Part shown: piece by piece, positions 15,931 through 24,507 of the stretch
Layout of the letters: every line of letters begins with the position of its first letter
How positions within the stretch are numbered: position 1 is the first letter of the stretch
Notes under the pieces: generated by a model
Told to the model about the DNA's origin: nothing
Database searches by the model: none
Seen by the model: only the letters and a program-made list of their open reading frames with translations
NCBI GenBank assembly: GCA_020247055.1
Contig: JADCJL010000017.1
Span: 1 to 64,000, forward strand
Reading direction: 5' to 3'
Source: Acidobacteriaceae bacterium
GTDB lineage: Bacteria > Acidobacteriota > Terriglobia > Bryobacterales > Bryobacteraceae
Length of the DNA stretch: 64,000 nucleotides
Made by a program: the position numbers and the translations under genes

Positions 15931-17345
15931 CGGTAGAGGGCGAGGGCCTGGGCGAGGCTGTCGCGGACTTTGACGAGGCGGTGCAGGATGCCGGCCGTGG
16001 GGCCGGGGTTGCGCCGGTCGGCGTAGAGCAGGCCGACGAGATGGCCGTTGACGACAACGGGCAGCAGGGCGAACAGCGCGGCTTCGAGGGAGAGCACGAA
16101 GGGGGAGCCGCGGAAGCGGCCGTCGGTGAGCAGGTCGATGAGCAGGTCCTGCTTCATGGCGAGCGCGAGCGACAGGGGGGGGCGGTGGAGAAGGGCCACC
16201 TCGGGGGCGAACAGGCGGCGGGCGGCGCCGGGGTCGAGACCGAGCGCGGCGGCGACGACGAGCCGGTCTGGCGAGGGGGTCCATTCGCAGAATACGGCGC
16301 GGTCGAGCGAATGGTCGGCGAGGATGGTGGTGAGCGCCAGGGCGATGGCGCTGGGACGGTCGGAGACGGGGGTGTGGGTCAGCAGGGCGGTGAGGTGCTC
16401 GCGGACCTCCGGGTTGGTCACGCTCAGGCGGTGGGCCGGGATGCCGAGGTGGCAGAGCTCTTCGCGGGTCTCGTCGATGGCGGTCTCCATCATGGGGAGC
16501 AGTTGGGGGATGGTGAGGTGGAAGACGGAGCCGTAGGCGGAGACCCAATGTTCGAGGATTCTGCGCTGTTCGGTCTGCTGGGCGCGCTGGAGAGCGCCGA
16601 CGACGACATTGGCGAGTTTGGCGGCGAGGGCGGTGCGGCTTTCCGGGTCCTCGGCGGCGTTGGCGCGGAGCACATCGGGGGCCACGGCGACGGCCATATG
16701 GGGCGAGCCGTGGAGGCCGAAGCTGGCGAGAATGGCCGCGCCGGCTTCGTCGAAGGTAAAGCCGGCCTGTTTGCGGCACTCGCCCTTTTCGGCGAGCAGT
16801 TTGCCGTCGCAGGCGGCGAGGATGCGGGCGTAGGGTTCCGGGCGGTGGTGGGCGAAGGCGATTTCGCCGAGGTTGGCGAGCATGCCGGCGAGATACGCCT
16901 CTTCCGAGGGGCGGCCGCCGGGGCTCGCGGCGAGCTGCCGGGCGACATTGGCGGCCAGCAGGGAGAGGGCGGTGAGGTCGATAGCGGCAACCGAACTGCC
17001 GGCGCAGTGGCGGAGGAAGCGGGTACTGGCGGCGACGCGGGTGAGTTCGTCGAGGCCGAGCAGCGAGGCGGCGTGGGCCACACTGAGGATGGGGCGGCGG
17101 GAGCGGTTGTAGAGGGCCGAGTTGGCGATGCGGAGCACGCGCAGGGTGAGGGCGAGGTCGCGCTCGATGGCCTGGGCGAAGGTGTGGATGGTGGCCTCGC
17201 CATCGGAGGCCAGCGCGAGCAGGGCGCGGACATTTTCGGCGCAGGCCGGGAAGTCCGGATCGCTGCCGACCTGTTGCAGAAACACGACCAGCGGGGTGAC
17301 CGCCGGCTTCCGGCTCTCCGTTTCGACTGCTTCCTTGGGTATCAT
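15927..17345 (-). CDS. HDOD-GAF signalling protein
   Basis: Cytoplasmic protein of 472 residues. The HDOD domain (about 20-215) shows SDPDFPACAENVRALLALA, the RVLRIANSALYNRSRRPILSVAHAASLLGLDEL core and YLAGMLANLGEIAFA. HDOD is an HD-fold domain without phosphohydrolase residues that is used in regulatory output. A spacer of about 100 residues leads to a GAF-like sensor domain (about 320-470; VFCEWTPSPDRLVVAAALGL, ALLPVVVNGHLVGLLYADRR). It probably acts in a signalling cascade; the partner is unknown. I start at the ATG at 17345, which lies inside the -10 box of the divergent HAD gene. A GTG four codons upstream is possible. Confidence 0.85.
   Translation of the reverse strand: MIPKEAVETESRKPAVTPLVVFLQQVGSDPDFPACAENVRALLALASDGEATIHTFAQAIERDLALTLRVLRIANSALYNRSRRPILSVAHAASLLGLDELTRVAASTRFLRHCAGSSVAAIDLTALSLLAANVARQLAASPGGRPSEEAYLAGMLANLGEIAFAHHRPEPYARILAACDGKLLAEKGECRKQAGFTFDEAGAAILASFGLHGSPHMAVAVAPDVLRANAAEDPESRTALAAKLANVVVGALQRAQQTEQRRILEHWVSAYGSVFHLTIPQLLPMMETAIDETREELCHLGIPAHRLSVTNPEVREHLTALLTHTPVSDRPSAIALALTTILADHSLDRAVFCEWTPSPDRLVVAAALGLDPGAARRLFAPEVALLHRPPLSLALAMKQDLLIDLLTDGRFRGSPFVLSLEAALFALLPVVVNGHLVGLLYADRRNPGPTAGILHRLVKVRDSLAQALALYR
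17340..17345 (+). promoter_or_regulatory. -10 box TATCAT containing divergent start codon
   Basis: TATCAT is followed by GTAAAG and then TTG at 17352, the inferred start of the HAD gene. The CAT at 17343-17345 is the ATG of the HDOD gene on the other strand, so polymerase binding here should interfere with expression of that gene. Confidence 0.5.
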
Positions 17346-17351
17346 GTAAAG

Positions 17352-18032
17352 TTGCACCCTCCCTTATTGCTCTTCGACATCGATGGCACTCTCGTGAGGC
17401 GGGCCGGTCCGCTGCACCGGCAGGTGCTTGAGGAGGCGGCGGCGGCGGTGACCGGTGTGGCGGCGACGACGGCGAACATTCCGACGCAGGGGATGCTGGA
17501 CGGGCAGATTTTGACGCTGATGCTGCGGGAAGCGGGGTTGTCACGGGCGGCGATCGGGCGGGCGATGCCGGCGATGATGGAGATGGCGCAGGAGTTGTAC
17601 GTGGCGCGGTGTCCGGATTTGCGGAAGAAGGTGTGCCCGGGGGCGCGGAGTGTGCTGCACAGGCTGGCGCGGAAGCGGGTGCGGACGGGGTTGGTGACGG
17701 GGAACCTGTCGCGGATTGGCTGGCAGAAGATGGAAAGCGCCGGGCTGCGGCAGTACCTTCATTTCGGGGCGTTTGCCGAACAGGGCGATGAGCGGCGGAA
17801 GCTGGTGGGGCAGGCGGTGCGGGAGGCGCGGCGGGCGGGTTGGATTACGCGCCAGTCGCTGGTGGCGCTGGTGGGGGACCACGAGAACGATATTCTGGCG
17901 GCGCAGGCGAACGGGATTCCCGTGATTTCGGTGGCGACCGGGGTTTCGACGGCTGCCGAGTTGCGGAAACTGAATCCGGATTACCTGATTGAAGACCTGC
18001 GGAGTTTTCCGTGGCAGGAGTTATCACTTTGA
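17352..18032 (+). CDS. HAD-superfamily phosphatase
   Basis: Protein of 226 residues in the HAD-IA style of phosphoglycolate phosphatases. Motif I is LLFDIDGTLVRR (nucleophile and acid Asp), followed by a helical cap. Motif II is the TGLVTGN Thr, motif III the Arg/Lys region, and motif IV VALVGDHENDILAA. The substrate cannot be told from sequence. No ATG or GTG is available near the DxD motif; TTG at 17352 fits both the domain boundary and a TATCAT box exactly six bases upstream. Its TGA overlaps the TTG start of the next gene. Confidence 0.8.
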   Translation: MHPPLLLFDIDGTLVRRAGPLHRQVLEEAAAAVTGVAATTANIPTQGMLDGQILTLMLREAGLSRAAIGRAMPAMMEMAQELYVARCPDLRKKVCPGARSVLHRLARKRVRTGLVTGNLSRIGWQKMESAGLRQYLHFGAFAEQGDERRKLVGQAVREARRAGWITRQSLVALVGDHENDILAAQANGIPVISVATGVSTAAELRKLNPDYLIEDLRSFPWQELSL

Positions 18033-19456
18033 GAGAACGGGAATCGCAGACGCTGGCGGTGAAGCGCGCCCAGGTGGAGTTCCACAACTTTGCTTCGCTG
18101 GGCGAACCGGAGCGGGCCGAGCGGGTCTACCGGGATGAGAACGCCCGGCGGGGGGCGATTTTGCACCATCACGCGGCGTTTATTGGCTCGATGACGCCGT
18201 TTTTGGAGATTGGGGCCAACGCGGGCCACTCGTCGTACATGCTGTGCAACGAGTTTGGCGAGGATGGGTTTGCGCTGGATATTTCGGCCGATTCGCTGCG
18301 TCATGGCATGGCGCTGATGGACAAGTGGGGGCTGGAGAAAGCGCCGGTGCGGATTGCGGGCGATGCGCTGAACCTGCCGTTTCAGGACAATTCGCTGCGG
18401 GCGGTGATCGCCTACCAGATGCTGTCGCAGTTTCAGGATATTGAAGCCGTGTTTGTGGAAGCCAAGCGGGTGCTGGCGCCGGGCGGCACGTTTATCTTCG
18501 CCGAGGAGCCGATGCGGCGGAAGCTTTCGCTCCGCCTGTACCGCTGCCCGTACTACGAGACGATGAAGTGGTGGGAGCGGAAGCTGTACGACTGGGGGTT
18601 GCTGGGCTTTCTCGTGCAGGACGTGATTGGCGCGGCGCAGGAGGAGGGGTTTGGGATCCGGCAGAACCACCGGATGGAGCTGCGGGACTGGCACGGGCTG
18701 ATGGTGAAGCACTTTGCCGATAACCAGTTCCGGCTGTTTCTGCCGCAGCGCGGATGGGGCGAGAAGCTGATCCGGTGGGTGGGGCGGCGGATTGACAAAG
18801 TGGGATCGGACTGGGTGCCGGCGCGGCTGCTGGGCGGGACGCTGGCGGCGATGTGCAGGAAACACGGAGAGGCGGAGGTGGACCGGACGGCGCCGTTTGA
18901 GTCGCGGCTGCGGTGTCCGGACTGCCACGCGGGGATGCGGGTGGACGAGGCGGGGACGCTGCATTGCCGGGCGTGCGCGTACGCGGCGCCGAACGAGGGC
19001 GGGGTGTATAACCTGATCCGGTCGGTGGAGAAGCGGGAGTTGTATCCGGGCGATCGGGATGACGTGATTGACTTTACGCTGCCGGGGCACGAGACGAAGC
19101 TGCTGGCGGGCTGGTTTCAGCTGGAGGGGAGCTACGGGAACAAGTACCGCTGGATTGGCGAGCGGGCGACAGCCCGATTGAAGCCGCTCGATGGGGCGCC
19201 CAAGCGCATCCGGATCCGCGGGCACGCGAGCGCGGAGTTTTTGCGGCCCGGCGCGTTTGTGAAGGTGCGGGTAAACGGGGAGGAGGCCGTGGCGTGGGAG
19301 GCGGAGCGAACGGGGTTGTTTATTCTCGAAGCCGATGTGGCGGCGGCGGAGGAGTATGTCGTCGAGATCGTGGCGGGGCCGCTGTGGCAGGCGCCGAACG
19401 ATGAGCGGCGGTTTACGGTGACGCTGAGTATGCTGCGGCTAATCCCCCGCGACTAG
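18029..19456 (+). CDS. SAM-dependent methyltransferase with zinc-ribbon domain
   Basis: Protein of 475 residues. The class I methyltransferase domain (about 30-180) has FLEIGANAGHSSYM and DISADSLRHGMALMD as the SAM-binding motifs and FAEEPMRRKLS after the core. A Trm112-like zinc ribbon follows (CPDCHAGMRVDEAGTLHCRACAY, about 298-320). The last about 110 residues form a beta-rich domain that resembles a carbohydrate-binding or C2-like fold (RIRIRGHASAEFLRPGAFVKVRVNG). The substrate is unknown. The start is the TTG at 18029, overlapping the HAD stop (TTGA), with AGGAG eight bases upstream. It overlaps the convergent gene by 18 bp. Confidence 0.75.
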   Translation: MRERESQTLAVKRAQVEFHNFASLGEPERAERVYRDENARRGAILHHHAAFIGSMTPFLEIGANAGHSSYMLCNEFGEDGFALDISADSLRHGMALMDKWGLEKAPVRIAGDALNLPFQDNSLRAVIAYQMLSQFQDIEAVFVEAKRVLAPGGTFIFAEEPMRRKLSLRLYRCPYYETMKWWERKLYDWGLLGFLVQDVIGAAQEEGFGIRQNHRMELRDWHGLMVKHFADNQFRLFLPQRGWGEKLIRWVGRRIDKVGSDWVPARLLGGTLAAMCRKHGEAEVDRTAPFESRLRCPDCHAGMRVDEAGTLHCRACAYAAPNEGGVYNLIRSVEKRELYPGDRDDVIDFTLPGHETKLLAGWFQLEGSYGNKYRWIGERATARLKPLDGAPKRIRIRGHASAEFLRPGAFVKVRVNGEEAVAWEAERTGLFILEADVAAAEEYVVEIVAGPLWQAPNDERRFTVTLSMLRLIPRD

Positions 19457-19897
19457 CCGGGAGCCGGTGTGCTGGTCGACCAGTTCGAGGGAGCCGGACT
19501 GGGGGTAGTAGACGGCGAGGCAGTTGGCGTTGAGGAGCACGGCCATGAGCTTGCCCATGAGGAGATAGGCTTCGTCGTCGGCGGGACCGCTCTGCAGGTC
19601 GATGGACCACCAGCCGCGGTGGCGGCGGACGGCGGCGCCGGTTTCCGTGGAGGTCACTTTAGCGGCGAGGTCTTCGACGAACATGCCGCGGACGGCCTGC
19701 AGGACGAACGTCCGGGGTCCGATGGTAAGGCGGGGCCATTGGACGGTGAAGGCGCCTTCGCCCCAGGCGCGGGTGGCGGCCAGGGTGGCGGTGTTCTGCG
19801 GCAGTTCGCGGTGATCCTGCAGGAGGAAGACGATGGAGACGAGCGGGTCGCCGGGGGCGAACGCGAAAAGACCCTTAATCCAGGAAGCAAGACCCAC
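19439..19897 (-). CDS. Hypothetical protein
   Basis: About 152 residues, no signal peptide. The text shows mixed alpha/beta content (LVSIVFLLQDHRELPQNTATLAATRAWG ... YLLMGKLMAVLLNANCLAVYYPQSG), and I cannot place it in a family. The ATG at 19921 has no ribosome-binding site. The GTG at 19897 follows TATAAT by exactly six bases and gives a natural N-terminus (GLASWIKGLFA), so I prefer it. Confidence 0.65.
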   Translation of the reverse strand: MGLASWIKGLFAFAPGDPLVSIVFLLQDHRELPQNTATLAATRAWGEGAFTVQWPRLTIGPRTFVLQAVRGMFVEDLAAKVTSTETGAAVRRHRGWWSIDLQSGPADDEAYLLMGKLMAVLLNANCLAVYYPQSGSLELVDQHTGSRLVAGD

Positions 19898-19903
19898 GCC
19901 GTG

Positions 19904-19909
19904 ATTATA
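19904..19909 (-). promoter_or_regulatory. -10 box TATAAT, leaderless-type spacing
   Basis: Perfect TATAAT on the minus strand, then CACGGC and GTG at 19897. It overlaps the box of the divergent PSD1 gene. Confidence 0.5.
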
Positions 19910-19913
19910 GAAT
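19908..19913 (+). promoter_or_regulatory. -10 box TAGAAT, leaderless-type spacing
   Basis: TAGAAT is followed by AATGCC and then the ATG at 19920. No Shine-Dalgarno sequence is present. Confidence 0.5.
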
Positions 19914-19919
19914 AATGCC

Positions 19920-22082
19920 ATGCGGTTAGCCGTTTTTTTCCTGATAGCGATGACCGTTTGGGGTCAGAAGCGGTTCTGGGCGTTTCAACCGCTTGCACCG
20001 GCGGCGGGCACCATTGACGAGATTCTGCAGCCGCAGGGGACGGCGGTGGGGGACGGGGCGTGGGCGCGGCGGGTGAGCTTTTCGCTGACCGGACTGGCGC
20101 CGGAGGCGGGGCGGCCGCGGGACCGGGCGGCGTACGTGGACAGTCTGCTGGCGAGTCCGCACTATGGCGAGCGGTGGGCGAGGCACTGGCTTGACCTGAT
20201 GCGCTATGCCGAGACGAACGGGCACGAGTTCGATAACGACAAAAGCGACGCGTGGCGGTACCGGGATTACGTGATCCGGGCGTTGAATGAAGACTTGCCG
20301 TACGATCAGTTTGTGCGGGAGCACGTGGCGGGGGACCTGCTGGCGGCGCCGCGGGTGTCGGCCGATGGCGCGTATCTGGAATCGCCGATGGCGACGGGGG
20401 CGTGGTGGTTCGGAGAGATTTTGAACTCGGCGACGGACTCGGCCAAGTCGCGGGCGGACGCCGTGGACAACCAGATTGACGTGTTTTCAAAAGCCTTTCT
20501 GGGGTTGACGGTGGCGTGCGCGCGATGCCACGACCATAAGTTCGACCCGATTCCGATGGCCGATTACTATGCCCTGGCCGGGGTGATGCATTCGACCAAT
20601 TTGCGGGAGGCGGTGGTGGATTCGCCGGCGCGGCGGGAGGCGATTCGGGCGAAGTTGGGACCGCGGCCGGTGGCGCGGGGCGTGCGGTTGGCGTTGCGAC
20701 CGGGCGATGAGCTGTTTGCCGGATTTGAGAACTGGCGGGCGGAGGGGCAGGCGATGGGGGTGAGCGATGGGGTGGCGAGTTCGGCGCCGCTCGAAGGGGT
20801 GGGGTCGTTGACTTCGGCCAAGTTCAAGATGCCGAAGTTTTATGTGCACGTGCTGATGCAGGGTTCGAAGTACCGGCGGCCGCGGGTGGGCGAGGGGGAG
20901 CTGCGGCTGACGCTGGTGGCCGATGATTTTAAGAGCTCGCACTGGTTTCCGTCGGGGGTGCCGGGGTTTACGTGGAAGACGCAGCGGATGACGCTTTCGC
21001 ACGGACGGGAGTGTTACTTCGAGCTGGTGGACCGGTCGCGGAGCGGGTATTTGGGCCTAGCGGCGATTGTGATCTCGGACCACAAGACACCGCCGGGGAT
21101 TTTGGAGAATGCCGCGCTGGCGGCGCCGGGACGGGTGGTGGACCTGCCGGAGTCGACCTTTGCGATGATCAGCCGGGATGAGGCGCCGCGGAATGCGCGG
21201 CTGCATGTGCGGGGGAGCCATTTGGACCTGGGGCCGGAGGTGGCGCGGGGGTTTTTGAAAGTACTGACGACGGAGAAGAGGGAGCTGGCGGGGAGCGGGC
21301 GGCGGGAGTTTGCCGAGTGGCTGACGGAGGACGCGCGGGCGCTGCTGGCGCGGGTGGTGGTGAACCGGGTGTGGAAGCACCATTTCGGCAAGGGGCTGGT
21401 GGCGTCGACGGATAACTTCGGGCTGCTGGGGGAGCGGCCGGCGAACCGGGGGCTGCTGGACGCGCTGGCGGCGCGGTTGATTGCGGGCGGGTGGCGGCTG
21501 AAGCCGCTGCACCGGGAGATTTTGCTGTCCGAGGCCTATGCGCGGACGGTGCCGGTGCGGCGGCTGGAGGCCGAGGCGATTCGGGATACGATGCTGCAGT
21601 TGTCGGGACGGTTGGACCGGAAGCTGTACGGGCCGAGCGTGATGCCGCACATCAGCGCTTACCAGGACGGGCGGGGGAAGCCGCCGTCGGGACCGCTTGA
21701 CGGGGACGGGCGGCGGAGCATTTACATTCAGGTGCGGCGGAATTTTCTAACGCCGATGTTTTTGGCCTTCGATCATCCGCTGCCGATTTCGGCGATCGGG
21801 AACCGGACTTCGAGCGTGGTGCCGACGCAGGCGCTGCTGCTGCTGAACAACGAGTTTGTGCTGGGGCAGGCGCGGGGGTGGGCGCAGCGGACGATGCGGG
21901 AGGGTTTGGGGCCGGAGGAGCTGGTGGGGGCGCTCTACCGGGCGGCGTTTGCGCGGGAGCCGCGGACCGAGGAGCGGGTGGCAGCGATTGACTATCTGCG
22001 GCAGCACGGGGACAACGAGGAGTCGCGGGCGGACCTGTGCCACGTTTTATTCAATACGGCGGAGTTCAGCTATGTTCAATAG
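19920..22082 (+). CDS. PSD1 (DUF1549/DUF1553) protein without cytochrome domain
   Basis: Exported protein of 720 residues of the Planctomycete/Solibacter PSD1 type. A signal peptide (MRLAVFFLIAMTVWG) is followed by DUF1549-like text (RVSFSLTGLAPEAGRPRDRAAYVDSLL, GERWARHWLDLMRYAET) with CARCHDHKFDP (C200, C203, H204). DUF1553-like text ends the protein (FAEWLTEDARALLARVVVNRVWKHHFGKGLV ... PTQALLLLNNEFVL). It lacks the N-terminal PSC cytochrome module seen in the second copy at 55681-57921. These proteins are generally paired with DUF1501 genes, as here (10-bp overlap). Their biochemical role is not established; polymer breakdown or export is usually suspected. Confidence 0.85.
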   Translation: MRLAVFFLIAMTVWGQKRFWAFQPLAPAAGTIDEILQPQGTAVGDGAWARRVSFSLTGLAPEAGRPRDRAAYVDSLLASPHYGERWARHWLDLMRYAETNGHEFDNDKSDAWRYRDYVIRALNEDLPYDQFVREHVAGDLLAAPRVSADGAYLESPMATGAWWFGEILNSATDSAKSRADAVDNQIDVFSKAFLGLTVACARCHDHKFDPIPMADYYALAGVMHSTNLREAVVDSPARREAIRAKLGPRPVARGVRLALRPGDELFAGFENWRAEGQAMGVSDGVASSAPLEGVGSLTSAKFKMPKFYVHVLMQGSKYRRPRVGEGELRLTLVADDFKSSHWFPSGVPGFTWKTQRMTLSHGRECYFELVDRSRSGYLGLAAIVISDHKTPPGILENAALAAPGRVVDLPESTFAMISRDEAPRNARLHVRGSHLDLGPEVARGFLKVLTTEKRELAGSGRREFAEWLTEDARALLARVVVNRVWKHHFGKGLVASTDNFGLLGERPANRGLLDALAARLIAGGWRLKPLHREILLSEAYARTVPVRRLEAEAIRDTMLQLSGRLDRKLYGPSVMPHISAYQDGRGKPPSGPLDGDGRRSIYIQVRRNFLTPMFLAFDHPLPISAIGNRTSSVVPTQALLLLNNEFVLGQARGWAQRTMREGLGPEELVGALYRAAFAREPRTEERVAAIDYLRQHGDNEESRADLCHVLFNTAEFSYVQ

Positions 22083-23391
22083 GCGGCAGTTTTTGGCGAT
22101 GGCGCTGGGGGCGCCGCACTTTGCGCCGAAGGCGAAGTCGGTGATTTTTCTCTTCATGGACGGGGGGCCGTCGCAGATGGACACCTTCGACCCGAAGCCG
22201 CGGCTGCGGGCCGAGGACGGCAAGCCGCTGCCGTTCCGGCCGCCGACGACGGTGTTCAACATTTCCGATAAGATTCTCGGTTCGCCGTTTGCGTTCCGGC
22301 GCTACGGACAGGCGGGGACGCCGGTGAGCGAGCTGTTTCCGGAGACGGCGCAGTGCGTGGATGACCTGTGCGTGATACGGAGCATGGTGGCGGACCACTC
22401 CGAGCATACGGCGGCGAACTACTTCATCCACTCGGGCAGCGGCTTTCAGGGGCGGCCGAGCATGGGGGCGTGGGTGAACTATGGCCTGGGGAGCGAGAGC
22501 AAGAATTTGCCGGGCTACGTGGTGCTGGAGGCCGGGCTGATTCCGCCGGGCGGGCTGGACTGCTTTGGCGCGGGGTTTCTGCCGGCGAGCTACCAGGGGA
22601 CGCTGTTCAAACGCGGGGCGACGCCGATTGCCGATCTGGAGCCGCCGGCGGCCGAGCGGCCGAAGCAGAAAGACAAGCTGGCGCTGCTGGCGCAGTTGAA
22701 CCGGGGCTACGGGGGGTCGAGCGAGGTGGAGGCGTTTATCCGGAACTACGAACTGGCGTTCCGGATGCAGGCGGCGGTGCCGGAGCTGCTGGATTTGCAG
22801 GGGGAGAGCGAGGCGACGCGGAAGCTGTACGGGATGGACGAGGAGATGACGGCCGAGTTTGGGCGGGAGTGTCTGCTGGCGCGGCGGCTGGTGGAGAAGG
22901 GCGTGCGGTTTGTGGAGCTGCTGACGCCGGCGCGGCCGGGGCTGGACCGGTGGGATCAGCACAGCGGGATTGAGAACGGCCACCGGATCAACGCGCGGAG
23001 CGTGGATAAGCCGATTGCGGGGCTGCTGCGGGACTTGAAGGGCCGGGGACTGTTGAAAGATACGCTGGTGATTTGGGGGGGCGAGTTTGGGCGGACGCCG
23101 TGCGCGCAGATGCCGGATAATGGGGACCGGAGCCGGGTGGGGCGGGATCATAATCCGTACGGGTTTACGATGTGGATGGCGGGGGGCGGGGTGAAGGGCG
23201 GGATGGTGTACGGGGCGACGGATGAGTATGGGTACTTCGCGGTGGAGAACAAGGTGCATGTGCACGATCTGCACGCGACGATGCTGCACCTGCTGGGGCT
23301 CGATCATAAACGGCTGACGTATCGCTACTCGGGGCGCGATATGCGCTTGACCGATGTACACGGGAACGTGGTGAAGGAGATTCTCGGGTAA
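22072..23391 (+). CDS. DUF1501 protein with twin-arginine signal
   Basis: Protein of 439 residues. A twin-arginine N-terminus (MFNRRQFLAMALGAPHF) is followed by a sulfatase-like fold (SVIFLFMDGGPSQMDTFDPKP, IRSMVADHSEHTAANYF, TLVIWGGEFGRTPCAQ, GRDHNPYGFTMWMAGGGVKGG). DUF1501 is distantly related to alkaline phosphatase and sulfatase proteins; activity is unproven. The ATG at 22072 has GGAG seven bases upstream and overlaps the PSD1 gene by 11 bases. An open frame extends 5' into PSD1, but it is not used because it would lie inside that gene. Confidence 0.9.
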   Translation: MFNRRQFLAMALGAPHFAPKAKSVIFLFMDGGPSQMDTFDPKPRLRAEDGKPLPFRPPTTVFNISDKILGSPFAFRRYGQAGTPVSELFPETAQCVDDLCVIRSMVADHSEHTAANYFIHSGSGFQGRPSMGAWVNYGLGSESKNLPGYVVLEAGLIPPGGLDCFGAGFLPASYQGTLFKRGATPIADLEPPAAERPKQKDKLALLAQLNRGYGGSSEVEAFIRNYELAFRMQAAVPELLDLQGESEATRKLYGMDEEMTAEFGRECLLARRLVEKGVRFVELLTPARPGLDRWDQHSGIENGHRINARSVDKPIAGLLRDLKGRGLLKDTLVIWGGEFGRTPCAQMPDNGDRSRVGRDHNPYGFTMWMAGGGVKGGMVYGATDEYGYFAVENKVHVHDLHATMLHLLGLDHKRLTYRYSGRDMRLTDVHGNVVKEILG

Positions 23392-23403
23392 ACTAAGAGG
23401 TTC

Positions 23404-24507
23404 ATGCTTTGTGCTGGAATTGTAGGTCTGCCGAACGTCGGCAAGAGTACCCTTTTTAACGCGTTGACCCAGAGCCGGAAGGCGATGGCGGCCAACTACC
23501 GGTTCTGTACGATTGAGCCGAATAACGGCATCGTGACGGTGCCGGATGAGCGCCTGGAGGTGCTGTCAAAAATCAGCGGCTCGCAGAAGATTGTGCCGAG
23601 CGTGTTTGAGTTTGTCGATATCGCCGGCCTTGTGAAGGGCGCGAGCCAGGGCGAGGGGCTGGGGAACCAGTTTCTGGGCCACATCCGGGAAGTGGACGCG
23701 ATTGTGCAGGTGGTGCGGTGTTTTGAGAACGCCGATATTGAGCACGTCATGGACACGGTGGACCCGGTGCGGGATATCGAGGTGATTGATACCGAGCTGA
23801 TTCTGGCCGATCTCGAGAGCGTGCAGAAGCGGCGGCAGCGGAACGCGAAGGCGGCCAAGTCGGGCGACAAGAAAGCCGCGGCGGAGTTGGAGTTGCTCGA
23901 CCGGCTGGAGCCGCATTTGAGCTCAGGGAGGCATGCGTTTTCGCTGGAGACGACGGCGGAGGAGAAGGCGCTGATGAAGCCGCTGTTCCTGTTGACGTAC
24001 AAGCCGACGCTGTTTGCGTGCAACGTGGCCGAGGGCGACCTGGCGAATCCGGACGCCAATCCGTGGGTGGGCAAGGTGCGGGAGCTGGCGGCGAAGCACC
24101 ATGGGTGTGAGGTGGTGGTGGTGTCGGCCGAGATTGAGGCCGAGCTGATGAATCTGTCGGCCGAGGAGCGGGCGGAGTATCTGGAGAGCCTGGGGGTGAA
24201 GGAGGGCGGCGCGGGGAGTTTGATCCGGGCGGCTTATCATCTGCTGGGGCTGCGGACGTATCTGACGACGGGGGAGAAGGAGACGCGAGCGTGGACGATC
24301 CGCGCCGGGGATAAGGCGCCGCAGGCGGCCGGGGTGATTCACTCCGACTTTGAAAAGGCCTTTATTTCGGCCGAGACGATCGCCTACGACGACCTGGTAG
24401 CGCTGGGGAGTTTTGCCGCCGCCCGGGCGGTGGGTAAGCTCCGGACGGAAGGCAAAGAGTACGTCGTGCAGGACGGCGACGTGATGGAGTTCAAGACGTT
24501 CGTCTAA
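23404..24507 (+). CDS. ychF: Redox-regulated ATPase YchF (Obg family)
   Basis: Protein of 367 residues. It has GLPNVGKST (P-loop, 8-16), DIAGLVKGASQGEGLGNQFL (switch region) and the coiled-coil insert (ELILADLESVQKRRQRNAKAAKSG). The C-terminal TGS-like domain runs from the segment GAGSLIRAAYHLLGLRTYLTTGEKE to the end. YchF is a universally conserved P-loop protein that hydrolyses ATP rather than GTP, binds ribosomes and is linked to the oxidative stress response. GAGG lies just before the ATG. Its TAA overlaps the stop of the convergent mqnE gene (CTAA). Confidence 0.95.
   Translation: MLCAGIVGLPNVGKSTLFNALTQSRKAMAANYRFCTIEPNNGIVTVPDERLEVLSKISGSQKIVPSVFEFVDIAGLVKGASQGEGLGNQFLGHIREVDAIVQVVRCFENADIEHVMDTVDPVRDIEVIDTELILADLESVQKRRQRNAKAAKSGDKKAAAELELLDRLEPHLSSGRHAFSLETTAEEKALMKPLFLLTYKPTLFACNVAEGDLANPDANPWVGKVRELAAKHHGCEVVVVSAEIEAELMNLSAEERAEYLESLGVKEGGAGSLIRAAYHLLGLRTYLTTGEKETRAWTIRAGDKAPQAAGVIHSDFEKAFISAETIAYDDLVALGSFAAARAVGKLRTEGKEYVVQDGDVMEFKTFV

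Noticed and set aside
15649-17544. A 631-residue minus-strand frame over the HDOD gene and its neighbours
   Set aside because: It is a Pro/Arg-rich shadow in another frame and overlaps three better genes.
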